From Burkholderia gladioli (GTDB lineage Bacteria; Pseudomonadota; Gammaproteobacteria; Burkholderiales; Burkholderiaceae), in the NCBI RefSeq assembly GCF_000959725.1, contig NZ_CP009323.1, positions 3,162,001 through 3,226,000 of the forward strand: 64,000 nt of DNA. Direction: 5' to 3'. The notes beneath the pieces are model-generated. The model did no database searches, was not told where the DNA came from, and was given only the letters and a program-made list of their open reading frames with translations. Made by a program: the position numbers and the translations under genes. Positions 45,652 through 54,554 of this stretch are shown here, piece after piece; within the stretch, counting starts at the first letter, position 1; the number at the start of each line of letters is the position of its first letter.

Positions 45652-46830
45652 CTAGACGGCGCCCGAGCCATGCAGTCGTGCGATGCCCGCCGCGTCGTAG
45701 CCGAGTTCGGCGAGGATTGCGTCGGTGTGTTCGCCGAGCGCCGGCACCGGGTCCATGCGCGGCGCGTCGGCGGCGCTCAGGCCCGGCGGCAGCAGCGCCG
45801 GGATCTCGCCGGCCGGCGTGCCGACCATCGTCCAGCGCTGGCGCGCGGTGAGCTGCGCGTGCTGCCAGACCGCCTGCATGTCGTTCATCTGCGCATTGGC
45901 GATGCGCGCCGCGTCGAGCCGGTCGAGCACCTCGCGCGCGCTCAACGCGGCGAAGGCCTGCTCGATCAGCGCGCTCAGTTCGGCACGATTGGCCACTCGC
46001 CGGCTGTTCGAGCTGAAGCGCGGGTCCTCGGCCAGCGCGGGCTGGCGGATCACGCTCTCGCAGAAGCTCTGCCATTCGCGCTCGTTCTGCAGCCCGAGGA
46101 TCACCGTGTTGCCGTCGCCGGCGCGAAAGGGTCCATAGGGAAAGATCGTGGCGTGCGAGGCGCCGGCGCGCTGGGGAGGATTCTGGCCGTCGAAGGCGTA
46201 GTAGAGCGGATAGCTCATCCATTCCACCGCGCTTTCCAGCATCGATACGTCGATGTGCCGGCCGCGGCCGGTCCTGCCGCGCGCGAGCAGCGCCGCGAGG
46301 ATGTTCGAGTAGGCGTACATGCCGGCGGCGATGTCGGACACCGAGCAGCCGGCCTTGGCGGGCTGCTCCGGCGAGCCCGTCACCGACAGGAAGCCGGCCT
46401 CGCTCTGGATCAGCAGGTCGTAGGCCTTGCGGTCGCGATAGGGGCCGTCCAGGCCGTAACCGGAGATATCGCAGACGATCAGGCCGGGGTAGCGCTCGCC
46501 CAGGCTCGCGTAGTCGAGCCCGAGCCGCTGCGTGGCGCCGGGCGCGAGGTTCTGCACGAACACGTCGGCCTCGGCCAGCAGCCGGTGCACCACCTCGATC
46601 GCTTCGGGCTGCTTGACGTCGAGCGTCAGGCTTTCCTTGGAGCGATTGGTCCAGACGAAGTGCGAGGCCAGGCCCTTGACGCGCTCGTCGTAGCCGCGCG
46701 CGAAATCGCCGACGCCGGGCCGCTCGATCTTGATCACGCGCGCGCCGAGATCGGCGAGCTGGCGCGTGCAGAACGGCGCGGCGATCGCATGCTCGAAGGT
46801 GACGACGCGAATCCCTTCCAGTGGCAGCAT
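45652..46830 (-). CDS. CaiB/BaiF (family III) CoA-transferase
   Basis: A 392-residue family III CoA-transferase that moves CoA from a donor such as succinyl-CoA to a carboxylic acid. The opening LEGIRVVTFEHAIAAPFCTRQLADLGARV, SKESLTLDVKQPE and the catalytic Asp138 in KAYDLLIQSEAG are typical. In Pseudomonas aeruginosa a CaiB-type transferase of an equivalent gene set activates itaconate. It lies 13 bases downstream of the acyl-CoA dehydrogenase gene. Its donor and acceptor are inferred from context only. Confidence 0.88.
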   Translation of the reverse strand: MLPLEGIRVVTFEHAIAAPFCTRQLADLGARVIKIERPGVGDFARGYDERVKGLASHFVWTNRSKESLTLDVKQPEAIEVVHRLLAEADVFVQNLAPGATQRLGLDYASLGERYPGLIVCDISGYGLDGPYRDRKAYDLLIQSEAGFLSVTGSPEQPAKAGCSVSDIAAGMYAYSNILAALLARGRTGRGRHIDVSMLESAVEWMSYPLYYAFDGQNPPQRAGASHATIFPYGPFRAGDGNTVILGLQNEREWQSFCESVIRQPALAEDPRFSSNSRRVANRAELSALIEQAFAALSAREVLDRLDAARIANAQMNDMQAVWQHAQLTARQRWTMVGTPAGEIPALLPPGLSAADAPRMDPVPALGEHTDAILAELGYDAAGIARLHGSGAV

Positions 46831-46843
46831 GACAGGCTCTCCC

Positions 46844-48004
46844 TCAGAACGAGCGCGGCAGGCCGAGGATGTGCTCGGCCACGTAGGACAGGATCAGGTT
46901 GGTCGAGATCGGCGCGACCTGGTAGAGCCGCGTCTCGCGGAACTTGCGCTCGACGTCGTATTCGCAGGCGAAACCGAAGCCGCCGTGGAATTGCAGGCAG
47001 GCATTGGCGGCTTCCCAGGAGGCGTCGGCGGCCAGCAGCTTGGCCATGTTGGCCTGGGCGCCGCAAGGCTCGTGGGCGTCGAAGCGGCGGGCGGCCTCGA
47101 AGCGCATCAGGCTGGCGGCCTCGACGTTGATGTAGGAGCGCGCGATCGGGAACTGCACGCCCTGGTTCTGGCCGATCGGTCGGCCGAACACCACGCGGTC
47201 CTTGACGTATTGCGAGACCTTGTCGACGAACCAGTAGCCGTCGCCGATGCACTCGGCCGCGATCAGGGTGCGCTCCGCGTTCAGGCCGTCGAGGATGTAG
47301 CGGAAGCCCTGGCCGTCCTCGCCGATCAGGTTCTCGGCGGGGATCTCGAGATTGTCGAAGAACAGCTCGTTGGTCTCGTGGTTGACCATGTTCGGGATCG
47401 GCTGCACCGTCATGCCCCGGCCGATCGCCTCGTGCAGGTCGACGATGAAGATCGACATGCCCTCGCTCTTCTTGCTGACCTCGGCCAGCGGCGTGGTGCG
47501 CGCCAGCAGGATCATCAGGTCGGAATGCTGGACGCGCGAGATCCACACCTTCTGGCCGTTCACCACGTAGCGGTCGCCGCGGCGCACGGCGGTGGTCTTG
47601 ATCTTCGTGGTATCGGTGCCGGTGGTGGGCTCGGTCACGCCCATCGACTGCAGGCGCAGCTCGCCCGAGGCGATCTTCGGCAGGTAGCGGTCCTTCTGCG
47701 CGGCCGAGCCGTGGCGCAGCAGGGTGCCCATGTTGTACATCTGGCCGTGGCAGGCCCCCGAGTTGCCGCCGTTGCGGTTGATCTCCTCCATGATCACCGA
47801 GGCTTCGGTCAGGCCGAGCCCGGAGCCGCCGTATTCCTGCGGGATCAGGGCGGCCAGCCAGCCGGCCTTGGTCAACGCGTCGACGAATTCGGCGGGGTAG
47901 GCGCGTGCCTCGTCGATCTTGCGGAAGTACTCGGCGGGAAATTGGCCGCACAAGTCGCGGATGGCATCGCGGATGTCCTGGAAGGCGTCGGTGGTGGCGT
48001 TCAT
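46844..48004 (-). CDS. Acyl-CoA dehydrogenase
   Basis: A 386-residue FAD-dependent acyl-CoA dehydrogenase with the three-domain fold. Diagnostic stretches are IPQEYGGSGLGLTEASVIMEE, QSMGVTEPTTGTDTTKIKT, VNGQKVWISRVQHSD, QFPIARSYINVEAA and LQFHGGFGFACEYDVERKFRE. Electrons would pass to EtfAB, encoded about 5 kb away. Placed between CoA-transferase and MaoC-type hydratase genes, it probably oxidises a branched dicarboxylyl-CoA such as methylsuccinyl-CoA, although the active base was not located with certainty. Confidence 0.92.
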   Translation of the reverse strand: MNATTDAFQDIRDAIRDLCGQFPAEYFRKIDEARAYPAEFVDALTKAGWLAALIPQEYGGSGLGLTEASVIMEEINRNGGNSGACHGQMYNMGTLLRHGSAAQKDRYLPKIASGELRLQSMGVTEPTTGTDTTKIKTTAVRRGDRYVVNGQKVWISRVQHSDLMILLARTTPLAEVSKKSEGMSIFIVDLHEAIGRGMTVQPIPNMVNHETNELFFDNLEIPAENLIGEDGQGFRYILDGLNAERTLIAAECIGDGYWFVDKVSQYVKDRVVFGRPIGQNQGVQFPIARSYINVEAASLMRFEAARRFDAHEPCGAQANMAKLLAADASWEAANACLQFHGGFGFACEYDVERKFRETRLYQVAPISTNLILSYVAEHILGLPRSF

Positions 48005-48063
48005 CGATTGAGTGGGTTCTCGAGGTCGGGAAACAGGCTGTGGATTTCGATGCGAGGCGCCGC

Positions 48064-48930
48064 TCAGGCGAGCGTCGCGCTGGCCGACATGGTCAGCCAG
48101 CCTTCGTGGTCCCTGGCCCAGAGTTCGAGCGTGCGGCCGTCCTCGGCGCGGCGCCCGCAGACGGTGAAGGGCTGGCCGGCGAAGGTCGGGCGCAGCGCCT
48201 TGTAGCGGTACTCGCGCACCACGGCATCGGGCGCGAAGCGGGCCGCCGCGTCGAGCAGCAGGGTGGCGATCAGCGGGCCGTGCACGACCAGGTCGGGATA
48301 AGCCTCGACGCCGCGCGCGTAGTCGCGGTCGTAGTGGATCCGGTGGCCGTTGAAGGTCAGCGCCGAGTAGCGGAACAGCAGCGCTTCGGAGGGCGAAATA
48401 CTGCGCTCCCAGTCGGCGTGCCCGGGCGCGGCGAGCGGCGCCGGCATCGGCTGCGCCTCGCCGGGGCGCGCGGCCTCGCGATAGACGATGTCCTGTTCCT
48501 CGCGGATTACCGGCGCGGCGCTGCCGGCCACGCGGATCTCATGCAGCACCGTGACGAAGGCCAGGTGCCCGCTGCGGCCCGATTTCCGCTCGATCGACAG
48601 CACCCGCGATTCGCGCGAGGCCTCGGCGCCGATCGGCAGCGGCGCGGCGAACCGGAGCCGCCCGCCGGCCGCCATCCTGCGCGGCAGGCCGAGATCGGGC
48701 AGGAAACCGCCGGTGGCGGCATGGCCGTCCGCGCCCAACGCGGCTTGCGGCGCGACCGACCAGAAATAGAGCCAGTGCCAGAGCGGCGGCAGCGGATCGC
48801 CAGGGGCGGGGCGCGTGTCGAGATCGAGCGTGGCCGCCAGCGCGGCGGCCGGCGCGGCCGCGATGCGATCGCTGGCGGTCTGGACGGGATGATCGGCGGC
48901 GTTCGGCGTGGCGCGATGATCGGGTGACAT
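48064..48930 (-). CDS. MaoC-like/FAS1-type hydratase (itaconyl- or mesaconyl-CoA hydratase-like)
   Basis: A 288-residue double hot-dog hydratase of the HTD2/mesaconyl-C4-CoA hydratase type. The C-terminal hot dog carries the active motif FRYSALTFNGHRIHYDRDYA and YPDLVVHGPL; the N-terminal half is a degenerate hot dog (LWHWLYFWSVAPQ, GLPRRMAAGGRL). Such enzymes hydrate itaconyl-CoA or mesaconyl-CoA to citramalyl-CoA. AGGAGACGACC upstream supports the ATG at 48930. It is the first gene of the set and diverges from a LysR regulator, as ich and its regulator do in Pseudomonas. Confidence 0.85.
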   Translation of the reverse strand: MSPDHRATPNAADHPVQTASDRIAAAPAAALAATLDLDTRPAPGDPLPPLWHWLYFWSVAPQAALGADGHAATGGFLPDLGLPRRMAAGGRLRFAAPLPIGAEASRESRVLSIERKSGRSGHLAFVTVLHEIRVAGSAAPVIREEQDIVYREAARPGEAQPMPAPLAAPGHADWERSISPSEALLFRYSALTFNGHRIHYDRDYARGVEAYPDLVVHGPLIATLLLDAAARFAPDAVVREYRYKALRPTFAGQPFTVCGRRAEDGRTLELWARDHEGWLTMSASATLA

Positions 48931-49088
48931 CGTGGGTCGTCTCCTGCTGGGCTTCTGCCGGCACGCGCCGAGCGCATCCGGCTTCGAATGCAAGGACTGT
49001 AGAAGAATGCGGCGGGCACCGGAAATACCGATTGAATGTGCCGGGCATAGGGGTATCCTATGACCGCTTCCGCCTCCCGCATCGCACC

Positions 49089-50042
49089 ATGGATATCCGC
49101 CAGCTTCGCTACTTCGTCAACATCGTCGACTACGGCAGCCTCGGCAAGGCCGCCGAGATGCTCTACGTGGCGCAGCCCTCGCTGAGCCAGCAGATCGCCA
49201 AACTGGAAGACGACCTGGGCGTGCAGTTGCTGGTCAGGAGTCCGCAAGGCGTGAAGCCGACCGCCGCCGGGCAGGCGCTCTATCGGCATGGCCGGCTGGT
49301 GCTGCACCAGATGGAGCAGTTGCGGCAGGAGGTGCGCGAGGGCGTGGGTGCCGAGTCCGGCACGGTCGCGATCGGCTTTCCCACCACCATGTCGGCGATC
49401 CTCGCGATGCCGGTGTTCGAACGCGTGCGCGCGCGTTATCCCGGCATCCGGCTGCAGTTCTTCGAGAGCATGAGCGGCTACCTGAACGAGCTGCTCGCCA
49501 ACGGCCGGCTCGATCTGGCGATCCTGTTTCGCGATACCAATACGCCGGGCATCTCCACCGTGCCGTTGTTCGACGAGGAGCTGTGCCTGATGGGCGAGCC
49601 CGAAGGCATGTCGGCGCGCGCGCGCAACTGCACGCTGGCTTCGCTGGCCGGCGTGCCGATGGTGGCGCCCGGCGCCTCGAACGGGCTGCGCGTGCTGCTG
49701 GAGCGGACCTTCGCGCGCGAGCAGGTGCCGCTCAACATCATCGCCGAGGTCGATTCGCTGCCGACCCTGCTGGCGATCGCGCAATCGGGCGCGGCCTGCA
49801 CCATCCTGCCCTCCGTATCGGTGGCCTCGCGCGCGACGGCCGACCGCCCGAAGATGCGCCGCATCGTCGACCCGCTGATTCGCCGGCCCGGCAGCCTGTG
49901 CTGGCCGAATGCGCTGCCGGTCAGCTCGGCCTCGCTGGCGGTGCGCCATGTGATCGGCGAGCTGGTGGTCGAGTTGTGCGAGAGCGGGCAGTGGACCGGG
50001 ATCGAGTTGCGCGAGCCGCCGGCGCGCCCTGCCGCGGTTTGA
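49089..50042 (+). CDS. LysR family regulator of the CoA-ester cluster
   Basis: A 317-residue LysR protein (MDIRQLRYFVNIVDYGSLGK, MLYVAQPSLSQQIAKLEDDL) with a ligand-binding domain from about residue 90. The NAC/ItcR-like N-terminal text and the divergent position next to the MaoC-type gene, with 158 bases between start codons, make it the probable activator of the hydratase-dehydrogenase-transferase set. The inducer would be the dicarboxylate or its CoA ester; this is not shown by the sequence. Confidence 0.9.
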   Translation: MDIRQLRYFVNIVDYGSLGKAAEMLYVAQPSLSQQIAKLEDDLGVQLLVRSPQGVKPTAAGQALYRHGRLVLHQMEQLRQEVREGVGAESGTVAIGFPTTMSAILAMPVFERVRARYPGIRLQFFESMSGYLNELLANGRLDLAILFRDTNTPGISTVPLFDEELCLMGEPEGMSARARNCTLASLAGVPMVAPGASNGLRVLLERTFAREQVPLNIIAEVDSLPTLLAIAQSGAACTILPSVSVASRATADRPKMRRIVDPLIRRPGSLCWPNALPVSSASLAVRHVIGELVVELCESGQWTGIELREPPARPAAV

Positions 50043-50135
50043 GCTCGTCGATGGCGACTGCCCGAAGCCGTGACGAGGCGTGGCCGGCCCTGTTGCTAGA
50101 ATGGCGCCACACGATAACGACCCGCCCGCCACTGT

Positions 50136-51032
50136 ATGCCATCTTCCCGACCCGCCGCCGCCGGCACTGAGCCGGACAGCGGGCGCCGCACGCCCGAAGC
50201 GTTGCTGGCGGACATCTCGGCGCAATTCGCCTCGCTCAGCAAGCAACTGAAACTGATCGCCCGCCATGTCGAGGCACATCCGGGGCGCGTCGGCCTGCAG
50301 GGCGTGCAGGAGGTGGCCGACGATTGCGGCGTGCAGCCCTCGGCCGTGGTGCGCTTCGCCAAGCATTTCGGCTTCTCGGGTTTCTCCGAGATGCAGCGCC
50401 TGTTCCGCGACGCGATGGTGCGGCGCGTGGCCCCCGACCTGAGCTACCAGTCGCGGATCCGCGGCATCATCGAGCGCGGCGGGCGTCGCAAGACCAGCGA
50501 ACTCGCCGGCGAATTCCTTGAGGACAGCATCGCCGGCATGCAGCAACTGGCGGCCTCGCTCGACGCGGCGGCCTTCGATCGCGCGGTCGAGCTGTTGGCC
50601 GCCACCGACGCGATCTGGCTGGCCGGCGTGCGCCGCTCGTTCCCGGTGGTGGCCTACCTCGACTATGCGCTGCAGCACACCGGCAAGCGCATCCAGCTCG
50701 TCTCCGGACTCGGCGGCATGCAGGCGGGGCAGTTGCGTTCGCTGCGCGAGGGCGAGGTGCTGCTGGCCGTGTCGTTCGCGCCGTATGCACAGGAGACGCA
50801 GAAGATCGTCGAGGACGCGCTGCAGCGCGGCGCGAAGCTGATCGCGATCACCGACAGCCGGCTCAACGCGCTGGCCAGCGGCGCCGACGTGGCCCTGCTG
50901 CTGCAGGAATCGGATACCTTCGGCTTCCGCTCGCTGACCAGCACCATGGGACTCGCGCAGAGCCTGTTCATTGCGCTGGCCTACCGGCTCGAACTCGCTT
51001 ACGAACCAGCTTCGGCGATTCAGAAGGATTGA
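50136..51032 (+). CDS. MurR/RpiR family transcriptional regulator
   Basis: A 298-residue regulator with an N-terminal RpiR helix-turn-helix (about 28-95: VQEVADDCGVQPSAVVRFAKHFGFSGF is the core) and a C-terminal SIS domain (about 125-270) for phosphosugar or sugar-acid binding (AIWLAGVRRSFPVVAYLDYAL, LLAVSFAPYAQET). It stands alone between a LysR gene and the vgrG locus, so its target is unclear. Sugar-phosphate or inositol-type catabolism are usual for the family. Confidence 0.9.
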   Translation: MPSSRPAAAGTEPDSGRRTPEALLADISAQFASLSKQLKLIARHVEAHPGRVGLQGVQEVADDCGVQPSAVVRFAKHFGFSGFSEMQRLFRDAMVRRVAPDLSYQSRIRGIIERGGRRKTSELAGEFLEDSIAGMQQLAASLDAAAFDRAVELLAATDAIWLAGVRRSFPVVAYLDYALQHTGKRIQLVSGLGGMQAGQLRSLREGEVLLAVSFAPYAQETQKIVEDALQRGAKLIAITDSRLNALASGADVALLLQESDTFGFRSLTSTMGLAQSLFIALAYRLELAYEPASAIQKD

Positions 51033-51279
51033 TCGGGCGTTAGTCGCATGAGGCGAATCGGCCGGTTCCGATCAGAATAAATTACACGACCCGATTTATC
51101 CCTTTTAATTGGTTCGGTATTAATTGCAAGCAATCGGATCGATTATCCGATCCGGAAACGTTAACTCGTGTGTGCCGGGCCCGGACGACGCGCCAATGCC
51201 GATTCGCCCGGTTACAATCGTCAGTCGATTGAGCAGACGCTTTCCGAGAGCGCTGAAATAAGAAGAAGGGCGAACCACC
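51033..51279 (+). promoter_or_regulatory. AT-rich upstream region of vgrG with inverted repeat
   Basis: Just under 250 bases of markedly AT-richer DNA precede vgrG. It contains the inverted repeat ATCGGAT-N5-ATCCGAT (51133-51151), with GGTATTAAT just upstream. This is the likely promoter and operator region for the vgrG-rhs operon, and the base shift marks the left edge of the secretion-effector locus. Confidence 0.5.
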
Positions 51280-54200
51280 ATGAACGTGCAGGATATCGCG
51301 GGGGCGATGCAGGCCGGCGTGATTCAACAGGACCGGCTCGTAAAACTCGATACACCGCTTGGGGCTGACAAACTGGTCGTGCAACGCGCGATCGGGCGTT
51401 CGACGCTCGGGCGCGATTACGGCTTTACGCTGGACGTGGTGTCGTCGGACGACGATATCGCCTTGAAGAGCCTGATCGCGCAACCGGTCACGCTGTGGAT
51501 CCAGCAGGCCGACGCGAGTTACCGGCCGATCCAGGGGCACGTGTTCACCGCGCGCCGGCTCGGCGCCGACGGCGGCCTCACCACGTATCAGCTGGACGTG
51601 CGCGCCTGGCCGCACATCCTGCATTTCCGGCGCGACCAGAAGATCTGGATCGACAAGAGCGCCGACGCGATCGTCACCGATATCTTCAATACCCATCCCG
51701 AGGCGCAAGGCCGCTTTCGCTTCGCGCTTTCGCAGCCGCTCGCGAACCGCTCCTACACGCGGCAGAGCGAGACCGACTGGAACTTCGTGCATCGCCTGTT
51801 CGAGAACGAAGGCCTCTACGGCTACTGGGAGCAGGGTGCCGACGGCAAGTCGCACACGCTGGTGGTGACCGATACGATCACCTCGCTGCCCGAGCTGGCG
51901 CCGAAGACCGTCAACTTCGCGCGCCTCGCGACCGGCGCCGAAACCGATGCGCTGACGCAATGGTCGGGCACGCGGACCCTGCAGAGCGCGACCCTGACCA
52001 CGCGCAGCTTCGACTACAAGAACCCCGCCGCGCCCGCCAATCCCAAGGGCACGCTGACGCCGACCATGGGCAACCAGGGCGCGCTGCCCGACCAGCTCGA
52101 AGTCTACGAATACACGGGCGCCTATACCTTCGGCGACCAGCAGCATGGCGACAGGCTCTCGCAGATCCGCATGGAGGAATGGGAGTCGCGCGCCAAGCGC
52201 TTCCACGGCGGCGGTGCCGCTCGTGCGCTCGATGCGGGCCGCCGCTTCACGCTGGCCAATCACCCCGTGCATGACGGCGATCCCGCCTCGCAACGCGAGT
52301 TCGCGACCATCGAGGTGGCCTGGTGGATCGAGAACAATACGCCAGTGACGGGCGCGGCGCATTTCCCGCACAGCCTCGAGGCCGAACTCGCGCAGGTGCG
52401 CGCGGCCGAGGGCGGCGCGGCGGGGCAGCTCGCGCATGCCGACGGCTCGATTGGTTTCTTTCGCGTCGAGGTCGAGGCGCAGCGCACCAACGTGCCGTAT
52501 CGCAGCCCGCTCGAACATCGCAAGCCCGAGATGCACCTGGAGACCGCGATCGTGGTCGGGCCCGATGGCGAGGAGGTCTATACCGACGAGCTGAACCGGA
52601 TCCGCGTGCAGTTCGTCTGGGATCGCGTGAATCCCGCCGACCAGGGTGCCTCGACCTGGGTGCGCGTGGTGCAGTCCGATACCGGCGGCGGTTATGGCGG
52701 CGTGCATCCGCCGCGCATCGGCGAGGAAGTGCTGATCGACCACATCGGCGGCGATTGCGACCGGCCGCTGGCCGTGGCGCGCGTCTACAACGGCCAGGCC
52801 ACGCCGCAATGGCACAGCAACGGCATCCTGTCGGGATACCGCTCGAAGGAATATGCGGGCAGCGGCTACAACCAGATGGTGCTGGACGACGCGACCGGCC
52901 AGAACCGCGTGCAGCTGATGAGCAGTAGCGCCAACAGCCTGCTGCACCTGGGCTACCTGATCGACCAGCGCGGCAACTCGCGCGGTGCCTATCTCGGCAG
53001 CGGTTTCGACCTGCGCACCGACGATTACGGCGCGGTGCGCGCGAGCCAGGGCCTGTATGTCAGTACGCATCCGAAGGGCAGCAGCAGCCAGCCGCTCGAC
53101 GTGCAGGAGACGCAGCAGCAACTGGTGAGCGCCGAGAGCCTGGTCGAATCGCTGTCGGAGGCGAGCGTCCAGCACCAGGCCGAGAGCCTGCAGGACGGGC
53201 ACGACGCGATGCGCGAGCTGACCGATGCCACGCAGAACAGCGTGAGCGGCGCCGGCGCCTCGGGCGGCAACACCGCCGGCGGCGGCACCGGCAATGCCAA
53301 CGCGTTCAAGCAGCCGGTGATGGTGTTCGGCAGCCCGGCCGGCATCGGCCTGTCCTCGCAGCAATCCGCGCATCTGGCCGCGACCCGGCATGTCAACCTG
53401 GTGAGCGGCCAGAGCACCCACGTGGTGGCCGGCAAGTCGCTGATCGCGAGCATCGGCGAGAAGCTGAGCCTGTTCGTGCAGAACGCCGGCATGAAGCTGT
53501 TCGCGGCCAAAGGCAAGGTGGAGATCCAGGCGCAGGACGACAACGTCGAGTTGACCGCGCAGAAGACCGTCAAGATCCTGTCGGCCACCGACAGGATCGA
53601 GCTGGCCGCCGACCAGGGAATCCTGCTGACCAGCGGCGGCGGTTATATCCGCATCGCGGGCGGCAACATCGAGATCCATACGCCGGGCAAGGTCGATGTG
53701 AAGGGGGCTTCGCACGTCTTCGCCGGGCCGGCCAGCATGGGTTATCCGCTGCCCTCGGCGCGGCCCGACCAGCCTGGGCAGCTCGAGCTGCTGCATCAAT
53801 ATGCGAACGGCTCGGCCGTGAAGGGCGGTTTGTTCTCCGTGCTCGATGCGAATGGCGGCGTGCTGCGCCAGGGCGCGCTCGACGCGAGCGGCAAGGCGGT
53901 GGTCAGCGGGCTGCCGCCGGGCGTGGTGCAGGTGGTGTTCGGCAAGGACCCGCGTTCGCAGGGCGACAAGGCCAGCGAGTTCACGCTGCCGACCTGGCCG
54001 TCGGCCGAGGATGCCTCGGCGGCCGGCGCGAGCGCCACCGCGCAATCTCAGCTCGGTTCGCTGCTGCCTTCGGCGAGTTCGATGGCGTCCCTGGCATCGG
54101 TCGCGAAGGCGGCCGGTTCGGTAGCGGGGGCGGCCGGCGCCGCGTCGGCCGGCGGTATCGGCGGCGCGCTGGGCGCGGCCGGCTCGCTCGCTTCGGGCGG

Positions 54201-54495
54201 GCTGGGTGGTTTGGGCGGCTTGGCCGGCGCGGCGGGAGGCGCTGGTGGTGCCGGCGGTGCGTTGAGTAGCGTCGCGGGGCTGGCGGGATCGGCGATGTCG
54301 GGCGGTGCCTCGGGGTTGACCGGCGCTCTCGCTTCGAAGGGGCTGGGGGCCGCGCAGCAGGGCTTGACGGGCACCTTGCCTGAGGGGGTACAGGGCGCGC
54401 TCGCGCAGGCCGGCGCGCTGAAGTCGACCGCGCAGCAACTCGGTGGACTTGCGCAGGGCGCGCGCGGCGCGGCCGCCGCCTTGAAGTTGGTCTGA
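51280..54495 (+). CDS. vgrG: Type VI secretion tip protein VgrG (TssI) with DUF2345 and Gly/Ala-rich tail
   Basis: A 1071-residue spike protein. Residues 1-400 are the gp27-like part (LVVQRAIGRSTLGRDYGFTLD, FVHRLFENEGLYGYWE), 400-550 the gp5 OB-fold (TDELNRIRVQFVWDR, GVHPPRIGEEVLIDHIGGD) and about 690-830 the DUF2345 beta-helix (GIGLSSQQSAHLAATRHVNL). A transthyretin-like insert follows (GLFSVLDANGGVLRQGALD). The last 160 residues are a Gly/Ala/Ser/Leu repeat-like tail (GLGGLGGLAGAAGGAGGAGG), unusual for VgrG. It probably serves as a docking or membrane-active segment. The gene lies 59 bases before rhs, and no other T6SS structural gene is in the window. Confidence 0.93.
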   Translation: MNVQDIAGAMQAGVIQQDRLVKLDTPLGADKLVVQRAIGRSTLGRDYGFTLDVVSSDDDIALKSLIAQPVTLWIQQADASYRPIQGHVFTARRLGADGGLTTYQLDVRAWPHILHFRRDQKIWIDKSADAIVTDIFNTHPEAQGRFRFALSQPLANRSYTRQSETDWNFVHRLFENEGLYGYWEQGADGKSHTLVVTDTITSLPELAPKTVNFARLATGAETDALTQWSGTRTLQSATLTTRSFDYKNPAAPANPKGTLTPTMGNQGALPDQLEVYEYTGAYTFGDQQHGDRLSQIRMEEWESRAKRFHGGGAARALDAGRRFTLANHPVHDGDPASQREFATIEVAWWIENNTPVTGAAHFPHSLEAELAQVRAAEGGAAGQLAHADGSIGFFRVEVEAQRTNVPYRSPLEHRKPEMHLETAIVVGPDGEEVYTDELNRIRVQFVWDRVNPADQGASTWVRVVQSDTGGGYGGVHPPRIGEEVLIDHIGGDCDRPLAVARVYNGQATPQWHSNGILSGYRSKEYAGSGYNQMVLDDATGQNRVQLMSSSANSLLHLGYLIDQRGNSRGAYLGSGFDLRTDDYGAVRASQGLYVSTHPKGSSSQPLDVQETQQQLVSAESLVESLSEASVQHQAESLQDGHDAMRELTDATQNSVSGAGASGGNTAGGGTGNANAFKQPVMVFGSPAGIGLSSQQSAHLAATRHVNLVSGQSTHVVAGKSLIASIGEKLSLFVQNAGMKLFAAKGKVEIQAQDDNVELTAQKTVKILSATDRIELAADQGILLTSGGGYIRIAGGNIEIHTPGKVDVKGASHVFAGPASMGYPLPSARPDQPGQLELLHQYANGSAVKGGLFSVLDANGGVLRQGALDASGKAVVSGLPPGVVQVVFGKDPRSQGDKASEFTLPTWPSAEDASAAGASATAQSQLGSLLPSASSMASLASVAKAAGSVAGAAGAASAGGIGGALGAAGSLASGGLGGLGGLAGAAGGAGGAGGALSSVAGLAGSAMSGGASGLTGALASKGLGAAQQGLTGTLPEGVQGALAQAGALKSTAQQLGGLAQGARGAAAALKLV

Positions 54496-54554
54496 CACGT
54501 GCCTGATCGTGCACCTCGCCATTCCGATAAAAGCATTCATAGAACGACTCGACC

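Noticed and set aside
51082..54540. Long antisense frame across vgrG
   Set aside because: It is rich in Arg, His and Gln as expected of a shadow frame in GC-rich DNA, while the sense frame is a clear VgrG.
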